From an uncultured Lachnospiraceae bacterium (lineage in GTDB: Bacteria > Bacillota > Clostridia > Lachnospirales > Lachnospiraceae), in the NCBI GenBank assembly GCA_910576535.1, contig CAJTKK010000004.1:62001-126000 (forward strand): 64,000 nucleotides of DNA, written 5' to 3'. Numbering within the stretch: the first letter of the stretch is position 1; each line of letters begins with the position of its first letter. Below the pieces are notes generated by a model. It had not been told where the DNA came from. It worked only from the letters and a program-made list of their open reading frames with translations, and did not search any database. Shown in pieces: positions 52,328 through 60,918 of the stretch. The position numbers and the translations under genes were made by a program.

Positions 52328-53179
52328 TTAGTCCTTCATCTGCCTTCCTTCCGTATTCAGATGATATTTTTCTTTATAAATCAGCCGGGATACCGGCTCT
52401 ATTTCATACCCTTGTTCCCTGATTCCCTTAATCAGATCATCCAAAACCGCTGCCGTATACTTCGTTCCGCTCTGGCAGCGGATAATGGAGCCGTTTTGCA
52501 GATTTCCGCCTTTCAGTACCTGATTCAATATAGAATCTGCCCCGTAGTCCTTCCAATCGAGGGAATCCACATCCCAGCAGACAGAATAATAACCGCACTT
52601 CGCCGCACTGCTGATTACATGATTATCGTAATCTCCATAGGGAGGCCGGAAAAGAAACATTTCATATCCGGTCAGCGCCTGCACCTTTGTATGCGCCTGC
52701 TCAATTTCCTCTTGGAGCTCCTGTGCCGTAAGCTGGGGCATATGCTTATGGTTATCGCCAGCATTCCCCAAATCATGCCCCGCCGCAAGAATTGCTTTTA
52801 CATCATCCGGATATTCTTCCACCCATCCCCCTGTCAGAAAAAATGTCGCATGGACATCCTGTTTTTCCAAAATATCAAGTATCTTAGAAATATCTGCATT
52901 CCCGTAAGCCGCCTCAAAAGTCAAAGCCACCTGCTTTTTGTCCGTTTCCACGCTGCTGACAGGAAGCAGCTTCCCGTTCACACTGCTGCTCACCGTTACG
53001 GAACCGGGCATCACTGCCGCCGCCCCTCTTACCAGTGCAAAGGCAGTCAGTAAGAATAAAAGCACGGCTGCCCCTTTTGCCAGCAGTAAATTCCGGTATC
53101 CTTCCTTTGACTGCCCTTCCTTCCTTTCCGGTATCCATTTCCCCGCCTGTTTTATAACCCTTTTTATGTACTGGCTCAT
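52328..53179 (-). CDS. polysaccharide deacetylase (CE4) homologue with lost metal ligands
   Basis: This 283-residue membrane-anchored NodB-fold protein has a helix at about 33-55 and a CE4 domain from about 82. Motif 3 RPPYGDYD and motif 4 WDVDSLDWKDYG are intact. Motif 1 reads TFEAAYG (residues 87-93) instead of TFDDG. Motif 2 reads GNAGDNHKHM, with Ala140 where the first zinc His should be, and motif 5 reads SIIRCQSG, with Gln236 at the usual His. As I recall it, the clostridial family retains HSxNH and CHNG. The protein is therefore probably inactive or altered. GAGG-like sites before the start are weak. Confidence 0.85.
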   Translation of the reverse strand: MSQYIKRVIKQAGKWIPERKEGQSKEGYRNLLLAKGAAVLLFLLTAFALVRGAAAVMPGSVTVSSSVNGKLLPVSSVETDKKQVALTFEAAYGNADISKILDILEKQDVHATFFLTGGWVEEYPDDVKAILAAGHDLGNAGDNHKHMPQLTAQELQEEIEQAHTKVQALTGYEMFLFRPPYGDYDNHVISSAAKCGYYSVCWDVDSLDWKDYGADSILNQVLKGGNLQNGSIIRCQSGTKYTAAVLDDLIKGIREQGYEIEPVSRLIYKEKYHLNTEGRQMKD

Positions 53180-53260
53180 ATATCATATACACCCGCTCAT
53201 CATGTTATTATAATATATGAATGCCACAGTTTGTCATAGTCGCCGGATATGCTTTTTTTA

Positions 53261-54502
53261 TCAGAAACCCGGATACGATGCATATTTTTCCGCAATCCTG
53301 ACAAGCAGCCCTACGATCTTCTCCATCTCATCCGCACAGGCATATTCAAATCTCCCGTGGAAATTCTGTCCTCCTGTACATAGGTTCGGACACGGCAGCC
53401 CCATATAGGACAGCCTTGCGCCGTCAGTGCCGCCCCGGACCGGAATCACTTCCGGTTCAATGCCAAGCTCTGTCATGGCCTTTTTTGCATTCTCCACCAA
53501 ATGCATATGCTCTTCTATAATTTCTTTCATATTATAGTAAGAATCCTCCAGCTCAACTTCAAATGTGCCTTCCCCGTATTTCCCATTTAAAAATTCCATG
53601 ACTTGCAGGAAGTATTCTTTTCTCTTTTCAAATCTCCCTTTGTCATGATCCCTGATAATGTATTCCGCAACTGTCTCTTCTACAGACCCCCTCAAAGAAT
53701 CCAGATGATAGAATCCTTCATAGCCGCATGTGTACATAGGGTTTTCCGCTGCCGGAAGCATCGACTGGAATTCCTGCGCCATAAGAACGGAGTTGCGCAT
53801 CTTCCCCTTCGCTTCCCCGGGGTGTACGCTTCTCCCATGAACCGTCACTTTTGCCCCCGCTGCATTGAAATTCTCATATTCCAATTCCCCAATCTTTCCT
53901 CCATCTACCGTATAGGCATAATCCGCCCCAAAAAGCTTGACATCGAAATAATCCGCCCCTGCCCCCACTTCCTCATCCGGGGTAAAACCAATCCGTATTT
54001 TACCATGGGCAATTTCTTTATGATTCAGTAAATATTCCGCCATCGCCATAATCTCTGCAACCCCTGCTTTGTCGTCCGCCCCCAGCAGCGTCGTGCCATC
54101 GGTTACAATCAGCCGTTTCCCTTGATAGGAAAGCAATTCCGGGAAATCTGCCACTTTCATCACAATCCCTTTCCTGGAATTCAGGACAATATCCTTCCCG
54201 TCATAATTTTCGATAATCCGTGGCTTTACCCCTGCCCCCGTCACTGCAGGAGCCGTATCCATATGGGCAATAAACCCGATTACCGGAGATGCAGCGCATC
54301 CTTCGGATGCAGGGATAGAAGCATATACATAACAGCGCTTCATATCATAAGTAATTTCCTCCGCCCCTATCTTCTGAAGCTGCTCTGCCAAAACCTTTGC
54401 TAAATCATGCTGTTTTTGAGTGGAAGGGAAAAATATGCCTCCTTCCTCTGACCCTGTGTCAATTTTTACATATTTTAAAAAATTTTCAATTACCTTTTCC
54501 AT
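53261..54502 (-). CDS. pepT: peptidase T (tripeptidase)
   Basis: This 413-residue cytoplasmic M20 aminopeptidase removes N-terminal residues from tripeptides. Di-zinc ligands are seen in GFIAHMDTAP, TLLGADDKAGVAEI, FTPDEEVGAGAD and TVDGG; the dimerisation domain holds KVTVHGRSVHPGEAKGKM, and RGGTDGARLSYMGLPCPN and TGGQNFHGRFEY complete the family pattern. GAGGAT lies before the start. It is 35 bases downstream of a chemoreceptor gene on the same strand. Confidence 0.96.
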   Translation of the reverse strand: MEKVIENFLKYVKIDTGSEEGGIFFPSTQKQHDLAKVLAEQLQKIGAEEITYDMKRCYVYASIPASEGCAASPVIGFIAHMDTAPAVTGAGVKPRIIENYDGKDIVLNSRKGIVMKVADFPELLSYQGKRLIVTDGTTLLGADDKAGVAEIMAMAEYLLNHKEIAHGKIRIGFTPDEEVGAGADYFDVKLFGADYAYTVDGGKIGELEYENFNAAGAKVTVHGRSVHPGEAKGKMRNSVLMAQEFQSMLPAAENPMYTCGYEGFYHLDSLRGSVEETVAEYIIRDHDKGRFEKRKEYFLQVMEFLNGKYGEGTFEVELEDSYYNMKEIIEEHMHLVENAKKAMTELGIEPEVIPVRGGTDGARLSYMGLPCPNLCTGGQNFHGRFEYACADEMEKIVGLLVRIAEKYASYPGF

Positions 54503-54537
54503 CTGATATCCTCTTTTTCTCCAATCCTATGCTTCTT

Positions 54538-56001
54538 TTACCCTTTTGCAGATGCTTTCAGCTCCAAGGACAATATCCGGATATTTTCCAACACTTTCCC
54601 GCATTCCTCCATCTGCTCCGCCGCTTCGGAAGCTGTCTTTACTCCAGCTTCTGAGGATGCCGCCACTTCTTCGCTTGTAGCCGACAAATGAGCTATGCTT
54701 TGGGTAATAACTCCTGTTGCCTGAAGAATTTCCCCAATTGTCATCTCCATATTATGAAGACTGCCCGCCAGCGCCGTAACCTCCCCGTCAATCCTTTCAA
54801 ACTTCTCCTTTGTTACATCAATCATTTCCGCTTGTTTATTAATGGATTCTACGGAATGACCCAAGCTATCCGATGCGCTTTTTGCATCGTCGATTAAATC
54901 CTTTATAATGCCGGTAATCCTTCCGGTCGCTTCTTTTGTCTGTTCCGCCAACTGCCTGATCTCCTCTGCCACGACTGCAAAGCCCTTCCCGGCATCCCCT
55001 GCACGTGCCGCTTCTATAGAAGCGTTCAGCGCCAGAAGGTTTGTCTGGGAGGAAATATTTAAAATATCCCCAATAATATTTTTCACTTCATCCACCCTGT
55101 CAGTCAGGCGCGCCGTGGCATCCACGGTATCCCGGCTTGCAGACTCCACGCCTCTGGCCTGTTCTTTCAGATTCCGTACCAGTCTCGCCCCTTCTTCCAC
55201 ATTCCGGGAAGCGGATTTGGATACCTCCGCCACCTTTACAGTCTCTTTCCCCGCCAAATCTGAGCTTTCCTGAATTGAACTGCACATATTCGCCTGTTCT
55301 TGAATCGCCTGTGCCGTGCTTTCTGTGCTTTCCGCAATATTGTTCATGGAAAAACTGTTTGTATCAATGCTCATTTTCAGTTTCTCCAGCATTCCGTTAG
55401 CGCATTCAAAATTTTTGTTAATCTCTTCCGCCGTAACCACCATTTTTGCAGCGGCTCTTTCCTGTTCCGCCGCAGCCCGTTTAATCTGGTTCATATTTTC
55501 TTCATTGAATTTCTGCGTAATATCCATGACGCTGTAAACCGCAATACATATTAAAATCGTAATCGTCCACCTTATCATGACAAAACCGATATCCATTGTC
55601 CCCAAAGAAACATCCCTCGACGTCCTGACCACATTCGCCACCAGTATAACCGATGTTCCATACAAGGAAAACCGTTTATTCAAATATGTAATGGCAGCAA
55701 TCAGGATAGGAAATGCATACACATAAGTAAGTTCCTCAGACCCTAAGCACATCATTGCCAAAAAAGACAGCGCCCCCATCCCTGTCAGAATAATGCCGCA
55801 TTTTTTCCTTCCCCTGAACGTAAAAAACCCGGCTATGCTAACCAGAAATGCCAATGCAAATATGACCAGTTGAATATATGTTCCAATATTTGCCGTCTTT
55901 TGCGCTATTGCATACAGCATGGATATCATCATATACAATATCGTACCCCCGCACAGCATCAGCACTCTTTTATCAGCCCTTAAATATTGTTCCTTTGTCA
56001 T
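54538..56001 (-). CDS. methyl-accepting chemotaxis protein with multi-helix membrane sensor
   Basis: This 487-residue chemoreceptor has six closely packed membrane helices in its first 165 residues and no sizeable outer domain, so it senses within the membrane or through a partner. From about 170 it is a long coiled coil with the signalling tip DILNISSQTNLLALNASIEAARAGDAGKGFAVVAEEIRQLA region at about 325-365 (positions only; the tip is canonical). There is no HAMP domain that I can identify. Methylation sites are likely on both sides of the tip. GGGAGGGAAAGG precedes the start. No che or flagellar genes are nearby. Confidence 0.9.
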   Translation of the reverse strand: MTKEQYLRADKRVLMLCGGTILYMMISMLYAIAQKTANIGTYIQLVIFALAFLVSIAGFFTFRGRKKCGIILTGMGALSFLAMMCLGSEELTYVYAFPILIAAITYLNKRFSLYGTSVILVANVVRTSRDVSLGTMDIGFVMIRWTITILICIAVYSVMDITQKFNEENMNQIKRAAAEQERAAAKMVVTAEEINKNFECANGMLEKLKMSIDTNSFSMNNIAESTESTAQAIQEQANMCSSIQESSDLAGKETVKVAEVSKSASRNVEEGARLVRNLKEQARGVESASRDTVDATARLTDRVDEVKNIIGDILNISSQTNLLALNASIEAARAGDAGKGFAVVAEEIRQLAEQTKEATGRITGIIKDLIDDAKSASDSLGHSVESINKQAEMIDVTKEKFERIDGEVTALAGSLHNMEMTIGEILQATGVITQSIAHLSATSEEVAASSEAGVKTASEAAEQMEECGKVLENIRILSLELKASAKG

Positions 56002-56162
56002 TCCTTTCCCTCCCTAACCTCATATCGCTTTTATCCGCCTGAAACAGGCCTTTTTCCAGTACTTTCCGCTCTATTGCCTTTATATATAATATAACATTTT
56101 ACAGCCAACTTTTAAAGTGTGAATAATTTTTACATTTTTATAGTCCATTTCTGCAAAATGTG

Positions 56163-56171
56163 GTAGAATAA
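56163..56171 (+). promoter_or_regulatory. extended -10 promoter for the soluble chemoreceptor
   Basis: TGGTAGAAT lies 50 bases before the start. A -35 is not evident, and I see no sigma-28-type element. Confidence 0.4.
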
Positions 56172-56220
56172 AAAGATGAAATTTAATGAAAAGTATGTAA
56201 ATTTTTAGGGAGGTATACAA

Positions 56221-57663
56221 ATGTTTCGCAACAATAAAAATGGCTTAAAAGAACTGGCAACCCTTACACCAATAACGGAACAGCCGGCAAACCGGGAAGC
56301 TTATGCCATTTACAAACGGCTGGAACAAGGGCGCCGGCAATTTAACAGCATATCAACCTTCGCCTTAGACTCCGCAATGAGCCTCAGCACAATATCCCTT
56401 ATCCTTAATGAGAGGATCGGGATGCTGCAAAAAACCTGCGATTATCTGAATAATTCCATATCTTCCCTTAATTCTGCTTCCGAAGTTTCATCCAAAATAG
56501 CAAACGAAGTCATCCAGGCGCAGGAACAGCAGTCGATGTCCATTATCGAAATATCGGTCAATGCCGCCGACATTCTTGCCCATACGCAGCAAAGCGAAGA
56601 AAGCATTAATGCCATCGTTACGATTTCCAAATCCGCCTCCTCCTTTTCCCAGGAAATGAAACAGGATATGGAGTCACTTTTAGATGTGATTGGACATATG
56701 CAGGAAGTAATTTCTTCCATTAATGATATATCCTCCCAGACAAACCTTCTGGCTTTAAACGCATCCATTGAAGCCGCAAGGGCAGGGGATGCCGGCAAAG
56801 GGTTTGCCGTAGTTGCCGATGAAATACGCAAACTGGCGGAACAGACCAATTCCCTTACCTCCAATATGGGGCAGTTCGTCGGAAAAGTGGAAGACGCCTC
56901 CCAAAGAAGCCAGAAGAGTATTGATTCTACTGCAGATGCTTTGTCCCAAATGACGGAAAAGCTTACGGAAATTGATACCCTGAATCAGGAAAACCGCCAG
57001 AAAGTCATTGATATCAATAATGAAATCAATAATATTGCCGGCAACAGCGCGGAAATCAGCGGCTCTTTAGAGCAGATCGAAGAACAGTCAGCAGAAGTCG
57101 GCAACCAGATTTCCTACTTAAAAGAAGACGCCGCATATCTGACGCAAATAAACAGAGACTTAAAAGATATCGACAAGCCGCTTCAGACAGCAGAAGATAA
57201 ACTATCCAAGCTCAATAAGGCTATTGGCCAGATAACGAACGATCCTTTCTATATGACAGACAACGATAACTTCAATCAGCAAATCCAGTCCGCCATCCAT
57301 GCCCATAAAAAATGGCTGGATAATCTGCACCATATGGTTGAGACAGGGACGGCGGCCGCTTTACAGACGAATGAACTTAAATGCGCTTTCGGCCATTTCT
57401 ATTATTCCAGGACGCCGGGCAATACCCGCATCCTGTCTTTATGGAAGGAAGTCGGTCCTTTGCATAAAGAAGTCCACAAGGCCGGGAAGAATATTTTAGA
57501 CAGTCTCAAAGCGGATAAGCCGGAAAAGGCACAAGAGCTTTACCTCCATGCGGAAGAACTGTCCGTTGCCCTCATACATCAATTTGAAACCATATCTGCA
57601 GAAGTAAAACGTTTGACACAGGACCATGTCTCTGTTTTTGAAAAAACCTTAGCAGAAAATTAA
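56221..57663 (+). CDS. soluble methyl-accepting chemotaxis protein with C-terminal CZB domain
   Basis: This 480-residue chemoreceptor lacks membrane helices. A coiled coil with the canonical tip (SSQTNLLALNASIEAARAG at about 171-189) is followed from about residue 345 by a chemoreceptor zinc-binding domain. The 3His/1Cys site is visible as the His of AIHAHKKW, the Cys of ELKCAFGHFYYS and the two His of GPLHKEVHK. CZB domains sense hypochlorous acid or zinc in other bacteria. It is divergent from the membrane receptor at 54538-56001, and GGGAGG precedes the start. Confidence 0.92.
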   Translation: MFRNNKNGLKELATLTPITEQPANREAYAIYKRLEQGRRQFNSISTFALDSAMSLSTISLILNERIGMLQKTCDYLNNSISSLNSASEVSSKIANEVIQAQEQQSMSIIEISVNAADILAHTQQSEESINAIVTISKSASSFSQEMKQDMESLLDVIGHMQEVISSINDISSQTNLLALNASIEAARAGDAGKGFAVVADEIRKLAEQTNSLTSNMGQFVGKVEDASQRSQKSIDSTADALSQMTEKLTEIDTLNQENRQKVIDINNEINNIAGNSAEISGSLEQIEEQSAEVGNQISYLKEDAAYLTQINRDLKDIDKPLQTAEDKLSKLNKAIGQITNDPFYMTDNDNFNQQIQSAIHAHKKWLDNLHHMVETGTAAALQTNELKCAFGHFYYSRTPGNTRILSLWKEVGPLHKEVHKAGKNILDSLKADKPEKAQELYLHAEELSVALIHQFETISAEVKRLTQDHVSVFEKTLAEN

Positions 57664-57789
57664 CACACAAATTCCCCTTTCCGGTATATAATAACAGACA
57701 AAGGGAGTAGCCGGCATTCCATATGTATTCCAACGCGCCATACCCGGTTTCGGCATTTTCTGCCATAACCCGCCTGGAATTGAAACGGC

Positions 57790-57837
57790 AAGACTTTTAC
57801 TGTATGCCTTTTGGCATATACGGTAAAAGTCTTTTTT
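57790..57837 (+). terminator. strong hairpin terminator before the decarboxylase beta gene
   Basis: AAGACTTTTAC (57790-57800) pairs with GTAAAAGTCTT (57823-57833), and an inner GTATGCC/GGCATAT region extends it; six T follow. It ends the chemoreceptor transcript or acts as an attenuator for the gene at 57900, which has only 62 bases of its own upstream sequence after it. Confidence 0.85.
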
Positions 57838-57899
57838 ATTTGCAGGGATCGGAATGTCCGAACGCATACTTCTTATTACGGAAAGAAAAGAGGTAGACT

Positions 57900-59036
57900 A
57901 TGGAATTTATTTTTCAAGGAATCATCGCCGTCACATGGCAGCAGGCCGTCATGTATCTCATCGGCATCCTGCTTATATGGCTTGCCATCCAAAAGGAATA
58001 TGAACCCTCCCTGCTCCTTCCCATGGGGTTTGGCGCAATTCTTGTCAACCTGCCCTTCTCCGGGGTTCTGAATCAGGTTTTAGACGGCGCAGGCGAGACG
58101 AAAGGTATTATCGAATGGCTCTTCCATGTCGGCATTGAAGCCTCCGAAGCTCTCCCCATCCTTCTATTCATCGGGATCGGCGCCATGATTGATTTTGGCC
58201 CCCTTCTGTCAAAACCAGTTATGTTCTTCTTTGGCGCAGCCGCCCAGTTCGGTATATTTGGCGCCATTTTAATTGCTGCCATACTTGGATTTGACTTAAA
58301 AGACGCCGCTTCTATCGGCATAATAGGAGCTGCCGACGGCCCCACCGCCATCCTTGTATCACAAATTCTCCATTCCCGCTATACGGGGGCCATTGCCGTA
58401 GCCGCCTATTCCTATATGGCGCTTGTCCCCATCGTGCAGCCTTTTGCCATCCGGTTAGTGACTACCAAAAAAGAAAGGCGTATCCGCATGGAGTACAAGC
58501 CTTCCCAAGTATCCAGGCCGGTACGTATTATTTTTCCCATTGCAGTCACCTTTATTGTCGGCCTAATTGCGCCTTCCTCCATAGCTTTGGTCGGTTTTCT
58601 CATGTTCGGCAACCTTATCCGGGAATGTAAAGTCCTTGGCCCGTTATCGGAAACTGCCCAAAACGTCCTTTCTAATTTAATCACGCTGATCCTTGGCCTT
58701 ACTATTTCTTTCCGTATGCAGGCGGATACCTTTATCCGTATTGATACCCTTTTTATCATGGGAACCGGCCTGGCTGCATTTATCCTGGATACGGCAGGAG
58801 GAGTGCTTTTTGCCAAGATACTGAACTTATTTTTGCACAAAAAAATAAATCCTATGATAGGAGCTGCTGGCATCTCCGCGTTTCCTATGTCCTCCCGGAC
58901 TGTCCAGAAACTGGCAATGGAGGAAGACCCCGGCAATGTACTGATTATGCAGGCCGCAGGCGCCAACGTATCCGGGCAGATCGCTTCCGTCATTGCCGGA
59001 GGGCTTGTCATCCAATTAGCAGCAGGATATTTATAA
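57900..59036 (+). CDS. sodium-translocating decarboxylase beta subunit
   Basis: This 378-residue membrane protein belongs to the OadB/GcdB/MmdB family, which couples decarboxylation of a carboxybiotin to Na+ export. It has about ten helices with LLFIGIGAMIDFGPLL, the sodium-path stretch GIIGAADGPTAILVSQ and GISAFPMSSRTVQKLA near the end. The carboxytransferase and biotin-carrier subunits are not in the window, so the substrate acid is unknown. GAAAAGAGG precedes the start. A tiny OadG-like gene follows. Confidence 0.94.
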   Translation: MEFIFQGIIAVTWQQAVMYLIGILLIWLAIQKEYEPSLLLPMGFGAILVNLPFSGVLNQVLDGAGETKGIIEWLFHVGIEASEALPILLFIGIGAMIDFGPLLSKPVMFFFGAAAQFGIFGAILIAAILGFDLKDAASIGIIGAADGPTAILVSQILHSRYTGAIAVAAYSYMALVPIVQPFAIRLVTTKKERRIRMEYKPSQVSRPVRIIFPIAVTFIVGLIAPSSIALVGFLMFGNLIRECKVLGPLSETAQNVLSNLITLILGLTISFRMQADTFIRIDTLFIMGTGLAAFILDTAGGVLFAKILNLFLHKKINPMIGAAGISAFPMSSRTVQKLAMEEDPGNVLIMQAAGANVSGQIASVIAGGLVIQLAAGYL

Positions 59037-59060
59037 ATTAAGAAAGCAGGAGGAAAACAT

Positions 59061-59180
59061 ATGAATGAAAATATTTTCATAGCTTTAAAAATTATGGGAC
59101 AAGGAATGGCGGGAATATTTGCGGCAACATTTTTCATTGCCGGGGCCGTTTCGTTTCTTTCCCGTATATTTTCCCGTTAA
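59061..59180 (+). CDS. 39-residue single-helix protein, OadG-like
   Basis: A very short gene with an excellent AGGAGG seven bases before its ATG. The product has the pattern MNENIFIALKIMGQG, then one hydrophobic helix, ending FSR. Start and helix resemble the gamma (OadG) subunits that hold the beta subunit and the cytoplasmic subunits of sodium decarboxylases together, but the cytoplasmic tail is missing. It begins 24 bases after the beta gene. Being this small it is easily overlooked. Confidence 0.75.
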   Translation: MNENIFIALKIMGQGMAGIFAATFFIAGAVSFLSRIFSR

Positions 59181-59233
59181 TTCCTATGAATGCACCGCTG
59201 CTCCCCCCGGCCGGGCATCTTTATCATATCGCA

Positions 59234-59926
59234 TTATATCAACGGCGCAAAAAAGGAAGCGGCAATTACAGTCAGGATACCGGATACCACAATGGAAAGG
59301 CTGCTCATCGCCCCTTCAATTTCCCCTAATTCCATCGCTTTTGCCGTCCCGATGGCATGGGAGGCTGTTCCAAGCGCCAGCCCTTTTGCGATTGGTTCCT
59401 GAATATGGAACAGCCTGAATACGCTTTCCGCCATTACATTCCCCAGGATACCCGTAACGATAATGACGATAACAGTTACCGTTACGGTTCCGCCCAGTTT
59501 TTCGGATACGCCCATCCCGATTGCCGTTGTAATAGACTTCGGCAAAAGCGTCACATATTGCTCATGGGTAAAGCCAAACAGCTTTGACATGAGAAAAACC
59601 GTCACCAAACTGGATAATACCCCGGATACAACCGATATTGTCACAGCGGCCCAATTCTTTTTCAATAATTTCAGTTGCTGGTAAAGAGGCACTGCCAGGC
59701 ATACTGTAGCCGGAGTCAGCAAATAGCTTAGATATTTCCCGCCTTCATAATAATCGCTGTAATCTATTTTAAAAATGCTTAACACAGCCACCACAAAAGC
59801 AATTGAAATAAGGAGGGGATTGCATAACGGGCTTTTCAGCTTTTTTTTCAATATCAGCCCAAGTTCATATCCCATCACGCTGACCGCCATCCCAAAAAAC
59901 AATGACTTCCCAAAAAACTCTGCCAT
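59234..59926 (-). CDS. lrgB: LrgB family membrane protein
   Basis: This 230-residue protein has about six helices and the family hallmarks LLTPATVCLAVPLYQQ, LLPKSITTAIGMGVSEKLGG and GLALGTASHAIGTAKAMELGE. LrgB with LrgA affects murein hydrolase activity, and related pairs export pyruvate or glycolate-type acids. It follows lrgA by nine bases. Assignment to Lrg rather than Cid is by convention only. Confidence 0.9.
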   Translation of the reverse strand: MAEFFGKSLFFGMAVSVMGYELGLILKKKLKSPLCNPLLISIAFVVAVLSIFKIDYSDYYEGGKYLSYLLTPATVCLAVPLYQQLKLLKKNWAAVTISVVSGVLSSLVTVFLMSKLFGFTHEQYVTLLPKSITTAIGMGVSEKLGGTVTVTVIVIIVTGILGNVMAESVFRLFHIQEPIAKGLALGTASHAIGTAKAMELGEIEGAMSSLSIVVSGILTVIAASFFAPLI

Positions 59927-59935
59927 TTGATCCTC

Positions 59936-60298
59936 CTATCCATTCTCCCGTTTTCTCGTTTTCCTGATGATCCCCTGCGCGCATTTCCCCGTCACCGCCA
60001 TTACAGTCACCGTCGTAACAACTGTCACTGCAGCAAGCGGCAATAAAATGCCTTCCAGTTCGTGGTAAGAATCCATCAGCCCTGCCGCTGCCGGGATAAA
60101 CATTAATGGCATGATTTCAATCAGGAAATCCGCACATTCTTTTACCGCCTCCGCCTTCACCAGCCCGCCCGCCAATAAAACAAGCATGATTCCCAGCCCA
60201 TATATGCTCGCCGGAACCGGCAGCGGGATCAGGCTTTCCATAAACTCTGCCGTCAGCGTAACCGCCAGTATAACCCCAAACTGCTTCACATATTTCAT
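59936..60298 (-). CDS. lrgA: LrgA/CidA family holin-like protein
   Basis: This 120-residue membrane protein has four helices. Typical marks are LIPLPVPASIYGLGIMLVLL and IMPLMFIPAAAGLMD. It is the first gene of the lrgAB pair. The start at 60298 has GAAAGAAATG context with a weak ribosome-binding site. Confidence 0.9.
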   Translation of the reverse strand: MKYVKQFGVILAVTLTAEFMESLIPLPVPASIYGLGIMLVLLAGGLVKAEAVKECADFLIEIMPLMFIPAAAGLMDSYHELEGILLPLAAVTVVTTVTVMAVTGKCAQGIIRKTRKRENG

Positions 60299-60560
60299 TT
60301 CTTTCCACCGCTGCCCTTTCCCATTCCGTTTCTTCCGGAATATCTAACCTAAAAGCTGTCATAAAACCAGCCCTTGATTCATAAAATATATCTGTAGTCC
60401 GCCTTTCCTGAACTTTTACATTCTATCATGCGACGACAACCATTGACAAGATATAAAACCCCATCCGACTTTTATAGTTAATTAAGAAATCCCTCACTTT
60501 TTCCTAAGAAAAATAAGGTATCTTTAAGACTTTAAACACATGGCGTTCATATTTTGCCCC

Positions 60561-60566
60561 TATACT
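60561..60566 (+). promoter_or_regulatory. candidate -10 box of the small gene at 60592
   Basis: TATACT 25 bases before the start codon. The -35 position does not match TTGACA, so an activator or another sigma factor may be needed. The surrounding gap 60299-60591 shows no other gene. Confidence 0.4.
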
Positions 60567-60591
60567 AAATTTATCCAAAGGAGGAAAATAA

Positions 60592-60750
60592 ATGCATAAA
60601 GACACCGTGCCTGTATCCATTACAGACATCATACCAACAGATGATAATTGGAGCCAGTACTCCGCACTTCACGATTCTTTTCTGGAAGAGCTTTCCTATA
60701 AGAATCAAAAATCCTTCAACACCGATATCTGGCTGTTGAATTATATATAG
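60592..60750 (+). CDS. 52-residue protein of unknown function
   Basis: I do not recognise this protein. It is acidic, without signal peptide or membrane helix: it starts MHKDTVPVSITDIIPTDD and ends in SFNTDIWLLNYI, a hydrophobic aromatic C-terminus. A near-perfect AAAGGAGG lies before the ATG, a -10-like box upstream and a strong terminator 26 bases downstream, so it looks like an independently expressed small gene. Its neighbours (lrgA, MATE pump) face away or towards it and give no functional hint. A peptide precursor is one possibility among many. Confidence 0.65.
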   Translation: MHKDTVPVSITDIIPTDDNWSQYSALHDSFLEELSYKNQKSFNTDIWLLNYI

Positions 60751-60775
60751 ATTTTCTTTACCCCCTTATACCAGG

Positions 60776-60822
60776 AAACGCTGCCGCATCATTTCATTAT
60801 CCGGCAGCGTTTCTTTTTCTTT
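60776..60822 (+). terminator. terminator of the small gene
   Basis: AAACGCTGCCG (60776-60786) and CGGCAGCGTTT (60802-60812) form an 11-bp stem with a 15-base loop, followed by a T-rich tail on the plus strand only. It therefore serves the small gene rather than the MATE gene. Confidence 0.85.
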
Positions 60823-60918
60823 CTTTGCTTAAAACAGCAACGGCAAACATGGACAAAAGAGCGCCCGGATACTATTAGCCGCCTATGCAATGTCCTTTCC
60901 ATCGCTGTATGAACCCCA

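Noticed and set aside
57723..57896. 57-codon open frame before the decarboxylase gene
   Set aside because: It runs through a strong terminator hairpin, its AGGGAG site is about 15 bases from the ATG, and its product has no recognisable feature.
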